Positions 1 to 9,849 of a stretch of DNA of 64,000 bases are shown piece after piece. A program made the position numbers and the translations under genes. Location: contig JAKJXP020000042.1 of NCBI GenBank assembly GCA_022225965.2, positions 124,001 through 188,000 on the forward strand, read 5' to 3'. Below the pieces are notes generated by a model. That model was not told the DNA's origin, searched no databases, and saw nothing but the letters and a program-made list of their open reading frames with translations. The DNA is from Diatrype stigma (Eukaryota; Ascomycota; Sordariomycetes; Xylariales; Diatrypaceae). The first letter of the stretch is position 1, and every line of letters begins with the position of its first letter.

Positions 1-1256
1 TTTAATCGACGCTTTTCGGGGATTTGAAAATATTATTTGCGGGCATTCATTTTTAGATTTAATCGAAAGACTAATCTTATTTTAACTAAATTAAGATTAT
101 TAGCGGCCGTAAAAAAAGTTTCCTTAATATAAATCGCTATATCGTTCAAATATTCCTAAAGCGATTTTTCCGGTAACCCTTCGAAAATCGAAGAAATAAA
201 AAACATAATAATAACGAATAATCGAGGTATAACGGTATTAGGATGGTTAAAATCTCGTTTAAACTCGTTTATAGCTTCCAGGAATTCAGCAATTTAAGCA
301 ATAAATCCTTAAAACCTAACTAACATCTCGGCAAGAATACCAATTTTATTATAATCCAAAATAATTAAGGTTTATAAAGTCGATAAAGTTAATTAAATAC
401 CTTTATAATTAACGAATTATAAATCGGCGACCATATTAATAATAAATCGACGAATTAATAAATCGACGAATTAACGGACTAATAAATCGGAAAATTAACG
501 AATCGATAAATTAACGTATTAACGGATTAACAAAATAACGAAACAAATAATATTCAAATATAAGCAATTTATTCGACGCATTTATTCCGATAATACAATA
601 AAGAAGGTTTAATAATTAGCGGCGTTATTCTTAATTAATACTTATTCGATACTTAATTAGTACTTAAATAATATTTAAACATAATAAGGTTTATTAATTA
701 CCCAACTTGCTTATTTAAATAGATAATCTTTTAAAGTATTTCGCTTAAGAAAAAACGAATCTTATATATACGTTATTTATTTAAAAAAATGAATTACTAA
801 CTTCATCCGGTATTAAGGAAATGACGTAATAAATAAGTTTTTCCAACTTTTAAGTTTTGAAATAAGGGATAAGGTTTTGAAAAATCGATAAGGGATTAGG
901 ATAAAAAGGAACCTCTTACTTTTTAACCGAAAATAATTTCCAGGAATCTTTCGCGTATTCGAATAAATAAATTAACGATTCTCGTAATGAAATAAATATA
1001 ATAAAAACAATCGTATTAAACGAATTATGGCGTAATATTAAAGAATTAAAAAAAGGAATAAAAAGAATAACAATAAAATGAATAATTCTTATAATTTTAA
1101 TATGGCGTAATTTAATTAAAATTATTAGTTTTTCAAAATTTTCGTTAATAACCGAAACTAAAGCGTAAATAATTAACAGAAACTGAAAAAACCACGTCGA
1201 ATTGTAAAATGGTTTAAGTAAAAAGTGTAAATAGGACTCCATATGGAGCAATCCGC

Positions 1257-1284
1257 GTAGGTTCGAGTCCCACTTTCGTTACCA
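1257..1284 (+). other. tRNA-like 3' end: candidate retrotransposon primer-binding site (or tRNA remnant)
   Basis: The segment has exact tRNA geometry: T-stem GTAGG (1257-1261), T-loop TTCGAGT (1262-1268), T-stem CCCAC (1269-1273, one A-C mismatch explainable by a G-to-A change), seven acceptor bases TTTCGTT (1274-1280), discriminator A and CCA (1282-1284). CCA is not encoded in eukaryotic tRNA genes, and an LTR-like TG starts two bases later, so a minus-strand primer-binding site is favoured. The match runs past the usual ~18 nt, so a captured tRNA 3' half remains possible. No 5' tRNA half is visible to the left. Confidence 0.55.
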
Positions 1285-1286
1285 AA

Positions 1287-1408
1287 TGTGGGATCATTAC
1301 GGGGATCCGGAATCAAGGGGAAAAGAAGTTATATTCTCCTAAGTGAGTAAAGCTAAGCTAAAAGCTAAGGAGATCTATCTAGTAGCGAATCCACGTGACC
1401 GCCCCACA
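1287..1408 (-). repeat. Short LTR (122 bp), TGTGGG...CCCACA
   Basis: The segment is bounded by inverted TGTGGG and CCCACA, has normal base composition unlike the A-rich interior to its left, and lies two bases from the primer-binding-like site. The minus-strand reading contains a TATA-like GAATATAA near its middle. The flanking 5 bp on the outer side are CTTTC (1409-1413); the matching duplication would lie outside the window. It is unusually short for an LTR, so this call depends on finding a second copy. Confidence 0.5.
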
Positions 1409-1846
1409 CTTTCGATGGTTTCCGCTCGGCTGTACTTGGTAGTGATCAAGCTATCCTCACTAATGTGAGACTATCTGGAGTATAGATCGATCCTACCGAA
1501 TATCCGACGCGCTAGTGACGACCAAGGCCAAGGAAAGCGCCTGGAAAGGGGCACCATAGCGCACTATAGCGCACTATAAGCGTGTATAGCGGGTGTAGCG
1601 TGTCATCGCAGCGTATCGATAACAATAGCCCCTGCCAACCCTGCCCAACTAGGGCTGTTAGGGCTACTACTGCAGCATACCCCGCCAATATGTCATTGAG
1701 AACACCTGGTTATTTGCACGGGAAACTGGGGACTGACTGGTAGAAAAATTAGCTTGTCTTGTTTACCCCTCGTTTAAAAACAGCGCAGCCTCAGCGTTGC
1801 TTTCTTGACAACTGCGCAACATGCAACCAGCTGCATTATCAACACC
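1409..1846. other. Intergenic region upstream of ADE12
   Basis: No gene is seen. It contains a run of degenerate short repeats at about 1551-1605 built on the unit ATAGCGCACT and its variants. The rest is presumably promoter and 5' leader of the adenylosuccinate synthetase gene. Confidence 0.6.
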
Positions 1847-3781
1847 ATGGCTACCATCATTTTAGGGTCCCAATGGGGGTAAGTACCATGCAATTGGCCC
1901 ATGTGGACATGCTAAACAAGAGATCTCCCAATTAATATGCTTATTTCTCGTGTTTTAGGGACGAAGGCAAGGGTACGAACGATCCTCCAAACCTCTCGCG
2001 TTGCGCATGGCTTTTCCACTCCCTAAGACCCTCCCCGCCCGATTATCTCCAGCGGCCGTCCGGGTCCGGGTTCGGCTTTGAAGACTCACCAATTGCGTAG
2101 GCAAACTTACCGACATCCTCTGCCCCCAAGCCGAGATCTGCGCACGGGCAGCCGGCGGTCATAATGCTGGACATTCAATCGGTACGTGGTTATTCGGATC
2201 AATCAGTCCCGCCTTTTTATCCTGTCTCCATGCCCTGCCATGACGAAATGCCGGCGTAGACAATGGCTAGCTGACCTATATACTCGTCACCACCAGTCGC
2301 GAACGGCGTATCGTACAGCTTCCACCTGCTCCCGTCGGGCCTCGTCAACCCGGACTGCATGAACCTGATCGGGTCGGGGGTGGTGTTCCACGTGCCGAGC
2401 TTCTTCCAGGAGCTGGAGGAGCTGGAGGCGAAGGGCCTGTCCGGGGTGCGGGACCGGATCCTGGTGTCGGACCGGTGCCAGGTCAACTTCGACCTGCACG
2501 CGGCCGTGGACGGGCTCGAGGAGGTGGAGCTGGGCGGCGGCAAGATCGGCACGACGGGGCGCGGCATCGGCCCGTCGTACAGCACGAAGGCCGCCCGCAG
2601 CGGCGCGCGCGTCCACGACATCTTCGACCAGGAGGTCTTCGAGAGCAAGCTGCGCCGCCTCGCCGCCGGCTACCGCAAGCGCTACGGCGACCTGCTGGAG
2701 GGCCGCTACGACGTCGAGGACGAGATCGCCCGCTTCCGCGACTACCGCGAGCGCCTCCGCCCCTTTGTCACCGACGCCGTCAAGTTCATGAACGAGGCCC
2801 AGAACCGCGGCGCCAAAATCCTGATCGAGGGCGCCAACGCCCTCATGCTCGACATCGACTACGGCACGTACCCCTACGTGACCAGCAGCAACACCGGCTT
2901 GGGAGGCGTGGTGACGGGGCTCGCTATCAACCCCGCCAAGATCGAGTCAGTAACCCCAAACCACCTACCCGCAAACGGGTAAGCTCCATATATTGGGCAC
3001 AGTTTCTGACTTATAGCACCTCTGTAGCCAGGTAATAGGGGTCGTTAAGGCTTATGTTAGTATACCCCAGCCCCTCCAATTGACTTCTAGGAGCAAACCC
3101 ACTAACCTTCATAGACTACAAGGGTAGGAGGCGGTCCTTTCCCCACTGAAGACCTCGAAGAGGCCGGCGTCAAGCTCCAGGAGATTGGTATGTCCTTCAG
3201 TCTTCCCTCTTTGTTTTATACCAATACCGAGTGCTAAAAATGGGGTACTAGGACGAGAGTGGGGTGTTAGCACAGGACGGAAACGACGGACAGGTTGGCT
3301 AGACTTAGTGCTCCTGAAGTACTCAGCGGCTGTTAACCACTATACCGTAAGTGGGCATGCGTAACTCATGGCTCCTACCTATATACACATTCATGAGACA
3401 TTCTTTATCTGTCTTCGACGCCACAACTCAGTTGAATCTCTTGCTTGGAGATAGAGCTGACCTGTATGCACACAGTGCTTCAACTTGACGAAGCTCGACG
3501 TCCTCGATACCTTCCCGACTCTCAAGGTCGCGGTCGCCTACAAGACCCCAGACGGCAAGGAGATCGAGTACTTCCCCGCGGATCTCGCCCTTCTCGAGAA
3601 ATGCGAGGTCGTCTACCGGGAATTCGAAGGCTGGCAGACGTCGACGACACACATCAAGACCTACGGCGATCTACCGGCGCAGGCGCGTACTTACATCGAG
3701 TTCATCGAGGAGTTCTGCGGCGCAAAGGTGGCATGGATCGGCACCGGCCCCTCCAGGGACGACATGATTCTCCGAAACTGA
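1847..3781 (+). CDS. ADE12: Adenylosuccinate synthetase (8 exons)
   Basis: Catalyses IMP + L-aspartate + GTP to adenylosuccinate, the first committed step of cytosolic AMP synthesis. I read exons 1847-1878, 1959-1972, 2101-2181, 2297-2945, 3028-3055, 3115-3187, 3252-3346 and 3476-3781, giving 425 residues, normal for the family. Visible motifs are the GDEGKGK phosphate loop at residues ~12-18 (catalytic Asp), GGHNAGHS with the catalytic His, [51 protein letters not shown] and [13 protein letters not shown]. Exon 2 is only 14 nt and splits the phosphate-loop codons across three exons, so an ORF-only view would start falsely at the internal Met at 2359. The gene converges on the GH28 gene. The identification is firm; the small exons rest on splice motifs and conserved phase. 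Confidence 0.95.
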
Positions 3782-4296
3782 ACGGGAGAAAATATCTATC
3801 CAAGGTGGGGTGAGGTAACTATAGGTTGATTCCTTTATGCTTCTCTCGGTACATAGTTGACCCCTCGATTTCGAGCCGCAAAGGTAAATGAAAAAAAACG
3901 GGTGGTGAAAATGCGGCACCGGGTTAGAATGGAGCTTGGAGTTGAAAACTTCGAGAAGAAAACACGCCACGTTCATAGAGAATAGAGCACATTGTTATAC
4001 GGGGCATACAGTTACAGTGGTCGTGCGAATGGTTCCTGGAGATATACCCGGTACTGGGATCATGGCAAAGTATTCAGCCCTCTGACTAAGGCGAACACGG
4101 GTTTCAATTAAACACATTAATATTGACGATACATCACTTTACCCACTCCCAAATTCAACAGCATTCAAGTGTCCTGTCGGAACAGTCTCGTGTTTCTAAA
4201 GCATCATTGGTGCTTATTTTTAAACGCCATTGTAGTTAATACCCAACAACTTAACTAATACTACCTACCGAACGCTGCCCCTATAGGAAACGGCGC
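3782..4296. other. Intergenic, convergent 3' ends
   Basis: This is the space between the converging ADE12 and GH28 stop codons. It presumably carries both 3' UTRs. I see no coding potential or repeat. Confidence 0.6.
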
Positions 4297-5848
4297 TCAG
4301 AAAGGCGGGGCGATCGTGGCCTGCGGTACGGTGCAGGTCTTGGACAGGGCGGCCTGGGCGACGGTGGAGTTGGCGCTGACGCAGGCGATGCCGGTGTCCC
4401 CCTTGACGCCGTCGCAGATGATGACGGGCTCCTCGCCCTCGCCCCCGCAGGGGGTGGTGATGGTGAAGTTTCGGAACACGATGTTCTCGCACACGGCGGC
4501 CGGGTTCGTCGAGCAGCTCAGCTTGGCCACGGCGGCGCCGTTCTTCCCGCTCGTGTAGCCCGAGAAGTTCTCGAACAGGACGTTGGTCACATTCATCTGC
4601 GAGGGGTACTGGGCGCATGTCTCGGACGGGATCTGGTGGGATATGGGTGGTTAGAAACGGAGGTGGTACCGTAAGTACTTAAGGGTTGACATATGGTATG
4701 ATATGGGTGCGTTTCTAGCCACAGGACTTACATTAAAGTAGCAGGAGTCAATCTGCACGGAAAAGTCGTTGTGTGCCTGCCAGAAATTCCTAGCTATATG
4801 TCAGCACTACCTAGTTATCGTCTGATAATTCCGGGCAGGTCTAGATATACCGGAATGTTATGTTGTCGACAAAACCGTACCCAACGTCAGGGCCAGCCCA
4901 CGACTTGATGCGAGCGCCATTGTCACCGTTCAATAGCCACACGTTCTCTATCACGACATCCTTGATGAAGCTCATCTCTCCGCTGTACTGCCCCAGGGAA
5001 CCCATGGACTGGCCGTGCGTGCCGTTGCAGTACATGGTGTCCACGTGGATGTTGGTGGCGTTGGACTTGGGGCTGAAGCAGTCGTCGCCGATGTTGACCC
5101 AGGCCCTCTCGACCGTGACGTCCTCGACGTTGAGGGAGTCGAAGAAGTCGGTGTTCTTCGGCAGCGAGGATGCGTTGTTCGACTCGGCCGTGACCACGAC
5201 GTCGCGGAACGCGACGCCCCGGGACGTGACCACGAAGTTGGTCCAGCACGGCGAGTCCTTCTCGTGGATGCCCGCCACGCTGAGGTTGGTGGCGTTCTCG
5301 GCGTAGAACAGCACCGGCCGCAGGTACTCGTTGCCCGGGTCCAGGATCTCCAGCCCCGCGAACTCGTTCCACCACCGCTGCCCGTTGCCGTTCAGCACGC
5401 CCTCGCCGTAGATGGCGATGTCGCGCCCGCCCCACTTCCAGAACATCAGCGAGTTCTGGAACGGGTGCGCGAACGCGTGCGCCTGCCAGTACGGCGTGTC
5501 GTTGGTGAACCGCACCTCGCCGTCCCAGTGCACGTGGACGTCGTCGAGGAAGGTCAGGTCGAGCGGCTGGCCGATCACGTAGAGCTCGTCCTTGGGCAGG
5601 TAGAGCGTGCCGCCGTGGTTCGCCTTCTGCAGGCCCGCGAGGAAGTCGGAGGCGACGTCGTCGGTGTCGTTGGCCGACGCCCGGATCTGGACGATCGGCC
5701 GCTGCTCGTGGCACGCGTTGTCCCGGTAGGGATGCTTCTGCCGGAACTCGTCGACGTTGCGCGGCACGTTCGCCGGCAGCTCGCCATACGCTGATGCGAT
5801 GGTGCCGGTGACGGCCGACAGAGCTGCGAAGACACGTGCGGACCGCAT
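4297..5848 (-). CDS. Secreted GH28 exopolygalacturonase-like pectinase
   Basis: Three exons, 5848-4851, 4789-4732 and 4632-4297, encode 463 residues. Residues 1 to ~20 form a signal peptide (Arg, then hydrophobic, Ala-x-Ala), so the enzyme is secreted. The body is the right-handed beta-helix of glycoside hydrolase family 28. The diagnostic motifs occur in order: NTDFFD, then GDDC with the paired catalytic Asp, then THGQSMGSLG carrying the catalytic His, then ARIKSW for substrate binding. Family 28 hydrolyses alpha-1,4-galacturonosyl bonds of pectin; the THGQSMG variant of the usual GHG and the overall length point to an exo-acting or side-chain-tolerant enzyme rather than a classical endo-polygalacturonase, but subtype is inference. 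There are about ten N-glycosylation sequons. It is one of two secreted plant-wall enzymes here, with the GH95 47 kb away, so they do not form a cluster. Confidence 0.92.
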
Positions 5849-6960
5849 TGTCTTTCTCTCTCCGGTCGAACAATCGTTGAAGGAACCACGAACAATCGAG
5901 CGCGTAAGCGGGTTGACTGATGTATGGGAATTCGGGGAGGTGGCTGGCTTTTAAATCCCATCATCTCTCCCCTGACGACAACGCGGTAGGATTTCTGTTG
6001 CTAACAAATAAAGCTCCTATGCTTCTCCAATATCGGAAGTCGGCAGCGCAACCCGGTTGCGACTCATCAAGTAAGTAAGATTTCCAGGATTGACTAGATA
6101 TACATCCACCTATCATACCAAGAAAAAGTATAGGGCTCTAGTCGAGAACACGCCATGAGGCAAGGGGCAATGCCGCTAGTTGCCGGGTCCTTGTAACTAT
6201 AGACCTTGGGCGCATGGGGATGACATGCACGCATACTGTTGTTTCCTCATCCCAACACCCTGGTGCTGGTTGTTATTGATGGAAATTTCGATATATATCT
6301 CCGGCCTGAAAGGGGGGCCCACCCGAATGCGACGGAGCCTCCGCATTTACTCCAAATATCAAATATAACCCCCGCGAATTGAGAATCCCCGCATCGATTC
6401 ATCTAGAGTAAATTTTACGTTGGCAACCTGGCACTCCTGGCTCTGTAGAAACCGGTTTATGTGACTATGATGTGATCTAGCCGGAGGTGATGAGAAAATC
6501 GACGCAAAAAGAGAGCATACTAGGTATAAATGGCATACGAAGGTATGTGGTGACCCATACGTACTGTACCGTGTGCGGGAAGCACCTGCATATGAAAGAC
6601 CGACTTCGATATAGTCTGAAGAGCCTCTCTGAAGCAAAGTTACGTAAATCAACGTCTATAATTACTGGCATCGGTGCTGCCTTAAGCTCAAGTTGGTAGT
6701 CAGCACTGTATATGTCGTGGGATAAACACATTTTGTTCTACCTCGCGTACACAGGTGCCAGATGATGATTATCAAGCATTGCATGGTATAGTGGGCAATA
6801 CCTACATAGGAATTATATAATACCGTCTCGCAGGAGAACTTGGCGATGTCTACGTACATGGTACCGGATCACTTACCTACACAAAGGTTCAAGGCTCACG
6901 GTGGAACGCTACAAATTCTAATAAGTAACACAAACAAAGCCTCCAAACATCATCACCATA
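5849..6960. other. Intergenic, promoter of GH28 and 3' side of ECH
   Basis: It contains the GH28 promoter on the right of its start codon, and the 3' flank of the hydratase gene. The short open frames here have no family-like sequence. No gene or repeat is seen. Confidence 0.55.
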
Positions 6961-8158
6961 TCACAGCTTACTATCCTTCCAAACCGGCTTCCGCTTCTCG
7001 ACGAAGCTCCTCACGCCCTCCACCATATTCTCCCCCTTCTCTATGCGGCCGTACCAGCCCTTGATGATGAGATCGGTCGCGACCTCGGCATTGACGCCCT
7101 CCCAGCCCATCTTGACGCCCTCGCGGCTCACAATCACCGCATCGGGGCTATTCGCCGCGATGCGATCCGCCCACGCCAGCGCCGCCTCCACCACGGCCCC
7201 GTAACCCTTCCCACTCCCATCCTTACCACCATCTTCACTCTCCCCCTCATCCTCCACAACCTCATTAACAACCCCCCACTCCCGCATCTCGCGGGCGCCG
7301 TACCGGCGCGCCGACAGCGCCATCTCCATGGCGCGCTGGCGGCCGACGGAGCGCGCGAGGCGCGGCAGCGCCCCCGCGAGCGCCACGACCCCCACCGCCA
7401 CCTCGGGCAGCGCGAACCGCGCCGCCCGCGCCGACGCCACCACCAGGTCGCAGTTCAGCGCCATCTCCATCCCGCCCCCGAAGCAGATCCCGTTCACCGC
7501 CGCGATCACCGGCTTCTTGCCCCCGCGGTTGCTGAGGCCCCCGAACCCCGTCGGCGGCGTCCGGCGCGTCGCGTCCAGGCCCGCGCCCGTGTCCGGGTTG
7601 GTGCCGCTACTAGTAGTGGTGGACCGCAACGCCACGCCCGGAGCGCCGGTGCCGTCCTGCGTGAGTTCTGTCTTCTCCAGCACGACAGTTCCGCCGCCGT
7701 TGCTTTGGATATCACTACCATTGCCACCACCGCCGCCAAGCACGCCATCCCACTCCTTTAGGTCGGCACCGGCGCAGAAAGCGCGCCCTCGCCCCGTGAA
7801 GACGGCGCACCGCAGGGCCGGCTGCTCATCGTACCAGTCCCAGAGGCGGGCGAGGGCGAAGTGCTGCTGGCGCGGGATGGCGTTCAACTAGTGCGCGTAG
7901 GTTAGTTAGTTGCCGGTCATTCGCATTTCATTTGTCTTGGTGGAAAATGTGAGCGCGAAGGAATTTATGTCGGGTAAATAATAGAATAGACTATATAGAT
8001 GGTAGATCCGGGAGGTGATAATGGTGGAAAGCTCTCACCTGGGCCGGTCGGTTCAGCGTCACGAGCAGGACGTTGGGCCGGGGGAAGGCGATTTCCGCCT
8101 CCGGGACAGGCGGTGGGGGCGAGGTGAGTTTCGGCGGTAGCTCCGTGGCGGACGGCAT
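6961..8158 (-). CDS. Enoyl-CoA hydratase/isomerase family protein with PTS1
   Basis: Two exons (8158-8039 and 7887-6961; 151-nt intron) encode 348 residues. The crotonase fold is clear: PNVLLVTLNRPAQLNAI at the N terminus, the oxyanion-hole segment GRGRAFCAGADLKEW, and PVIAAVNGICFGGGMEMALNCDLV with the second oxyanion Gly. The C terminus ends SKL, a canonical type 1 peroxisomal signal, so a role in peroxisomal fatty or amino-acid CoA metabolism is inferred. Odd feature: about 75 residues of Gly/Thr/Ser-rich, poorly complex sequence sit between the two oxyanion motifs, where the family normally has ~25. Another acidic/Gly insert (EDEGESEDGGKDGSGKG) lies further on. Both inserts are in frame and are probably surface loops. 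The exact reaction (hydratase, isomerase or methylglutaconyl-type) cannot be decided. Confidence 0.9.
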
Positions 8159-9849
8159 GGTGATTAAAGGTAGGTAATGCGGCTGGCTGGATGGCCAATA
8201 AAGAGTTACAAAGAATAATTCGAACACAAATCTTTAACCTGGTTTGAGATAGGAGAAAGATATGACATATATAAATGAAGGTGTCGAGACTGGAAACCTG
8301 AATAATGCTGAGCCGAATTAGTTCCACAGCTCCCGTGCGGCACGACCAAGTCAAGTCCTTCACAATGAAATCCTTTTCACTAATACAATTTGTATAAGTT
8401 TCTGTTCTGTTTTTTGCATGCCTTCCAATTGCTCAAAATACCGGCAGTCTCTTGCAAGTAAGAGCTTATCAATGAGTAGGTTCAAGCTGGGAGGACTTCA
8501 CAGCCCATTGGAAGATGCCGTGGGACAAGATCCGGGGTAACGCAGCATTGTGTGGGGATGTGAACCTCGGCAATTCAGCACCCCTGCAGCTTATATCCAG
8601 CCACTTACACACCTCGTAGACTAACTTAGATTGGATGAGCATTGCTATATACCATGTCACCTAGTCATATTTATACGCAATGTGACGTAAATGATGAGAT
8701 GAGAAAATCGAAAATGTTCAGCATTCGTTAGCCAATTGTGAATATCTTGCGGAGCTCAGGTGTTGAATTATCTAGTTGATTAGTACCAGTATAACTAGCG
8801 GGCTTAAGACCATGTAACCTGCCTACTTGGTTTACTCAACACCTCGGCACCCATCCCATGCCACCAACCCCAGGGACAACCCATCCTTAAGGCGTCTTCA
8901 CTCCCAAGCTTACACTGCCCCATAGAGCAACCACTCGGCAGGTTCCCAAGGACTAGCCCTACTATGTGCAGTATCTGCAACGTCCGTATGCAAATGCGAA
9001 ATATAGAGCCGAAATGGCACCCATCGCTATACGTCTACAATAAGACACAGTTTCTCATCAGGACCGAGTCCACAGAGAAAGCTCGCCCAGTCTTCTACAT
9101 ACAGAACCACATAGCTGATGATCCTGACTTGTGCGGTCATCACCAGGCAATGCAGCACTTCTCTGCGGGTAAAAGATCCGTGAGTACCTTGCCGATTGTT
9201 TAGGTAACTAGGAACCCCATGGGGCGTCATACGCAGTATCCAGGCCTCTCATAAGCCATTGTCAGAGAAGGTGGCATAGACATCGGTAGAGCATGATTCT
9301 CTGCGATGAGCTCATGTAGATAGAGCAGCGCTTCAATGTCAAGGGCCGATCCGGTGCCCTGGCCTACCGTATGTATATCGTCCGGCGGGAGTGAAAAATA
9401 GCTTGTTGTTCCGGGCAATGGCACTCAGTCCAAGAGGAACTTCCAACAAATGTCACTGTCATCAAACGAGCAGCACAAACAAACCAATTTGTTCGTGCAT
9501 CCTCGAGTCATCATGTCACTGGTGGAATGCGACTGTGTGCTTGCTTCACTATTAGGAATTGGTTACTATTGATGATACAACTCTCTCGGCTAAAAGAACA
9601 CGTACGATCTTGGTTTTGTCGATGGCTCATGTCTTCCTGGGGCGACCTCACCCTCATTAGTAGTCGGCCCAGGACCGGCACGGTTGTTTTCCGCGCCGCT
9701 CATCGCGGAGCCAAACGGAATCGGTCGCGCAAATATAATATGCAGCGTATCTGGCTAGTGTCATACCAACATAAGCCTATACCCATTTAGCAGCCGCAAG
9801 ACACTGTATAATGGTAGGGCATACACGTATACGTAATTGGCGACTTGGC
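8159..9849. other. Intergenic, 1.7 kb
   Basis: The left part should hold the promoter of the hydratase gene and the right part the 3' UTR of the RBM25-like gene. Several 60-90-codon open frames exist on both strands, but none shows a recognisable domain, biased composition or splice signals. I see no gene here. Confidence 0.5.

Larger units (their letters stand above)
1..1408 (-). mobile_element. RIP-mutated LTR retrotransposon, right (5') end only
   Basis: Positions 1 to about 1250 are extremely AT-rich and A-biased on the plus strand, with almost no CpA but many surviving CpG; no reading frame there looks like a real protein. At its right edge come a tRNA-like 3' end ending in CCA (1257-1284), two bases, then a 122-bp segment that begins TGTGGG and ends CCCACA. 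Read on the minus strand this is the classic order LTR, primer-binding site, internal domain. I infer an LTR retrotransposon transcribed leftwards whose interior was inactivated by RIP. Its other LTR and its coding region lie outside the window or are unrecognisable, so the superfamily cannot be given. The composition is seen directly; the element identity is inference. Confidence 0.6.

Noticed and set aside
916..1251. 111-codon open frame in the AT-rich left block
   Set aside because: Low-complexity Ile/Phe/Leu sequence produced by RIP-type composition, not protein-like.
1257..1284. Functional tRNA gene at the AT-rich boundary
   Set aside because: No pairing 5' half, a mismatch in the T-stem and an encoded CCA make a working tRNA gene unlikely.
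5015..5794. 259-codon antisense frame across the GH28 gene
   Set aside because: High-GC coding DNA keeps shadow frames open; the sense strand has all GH28 motifs and splice sites.
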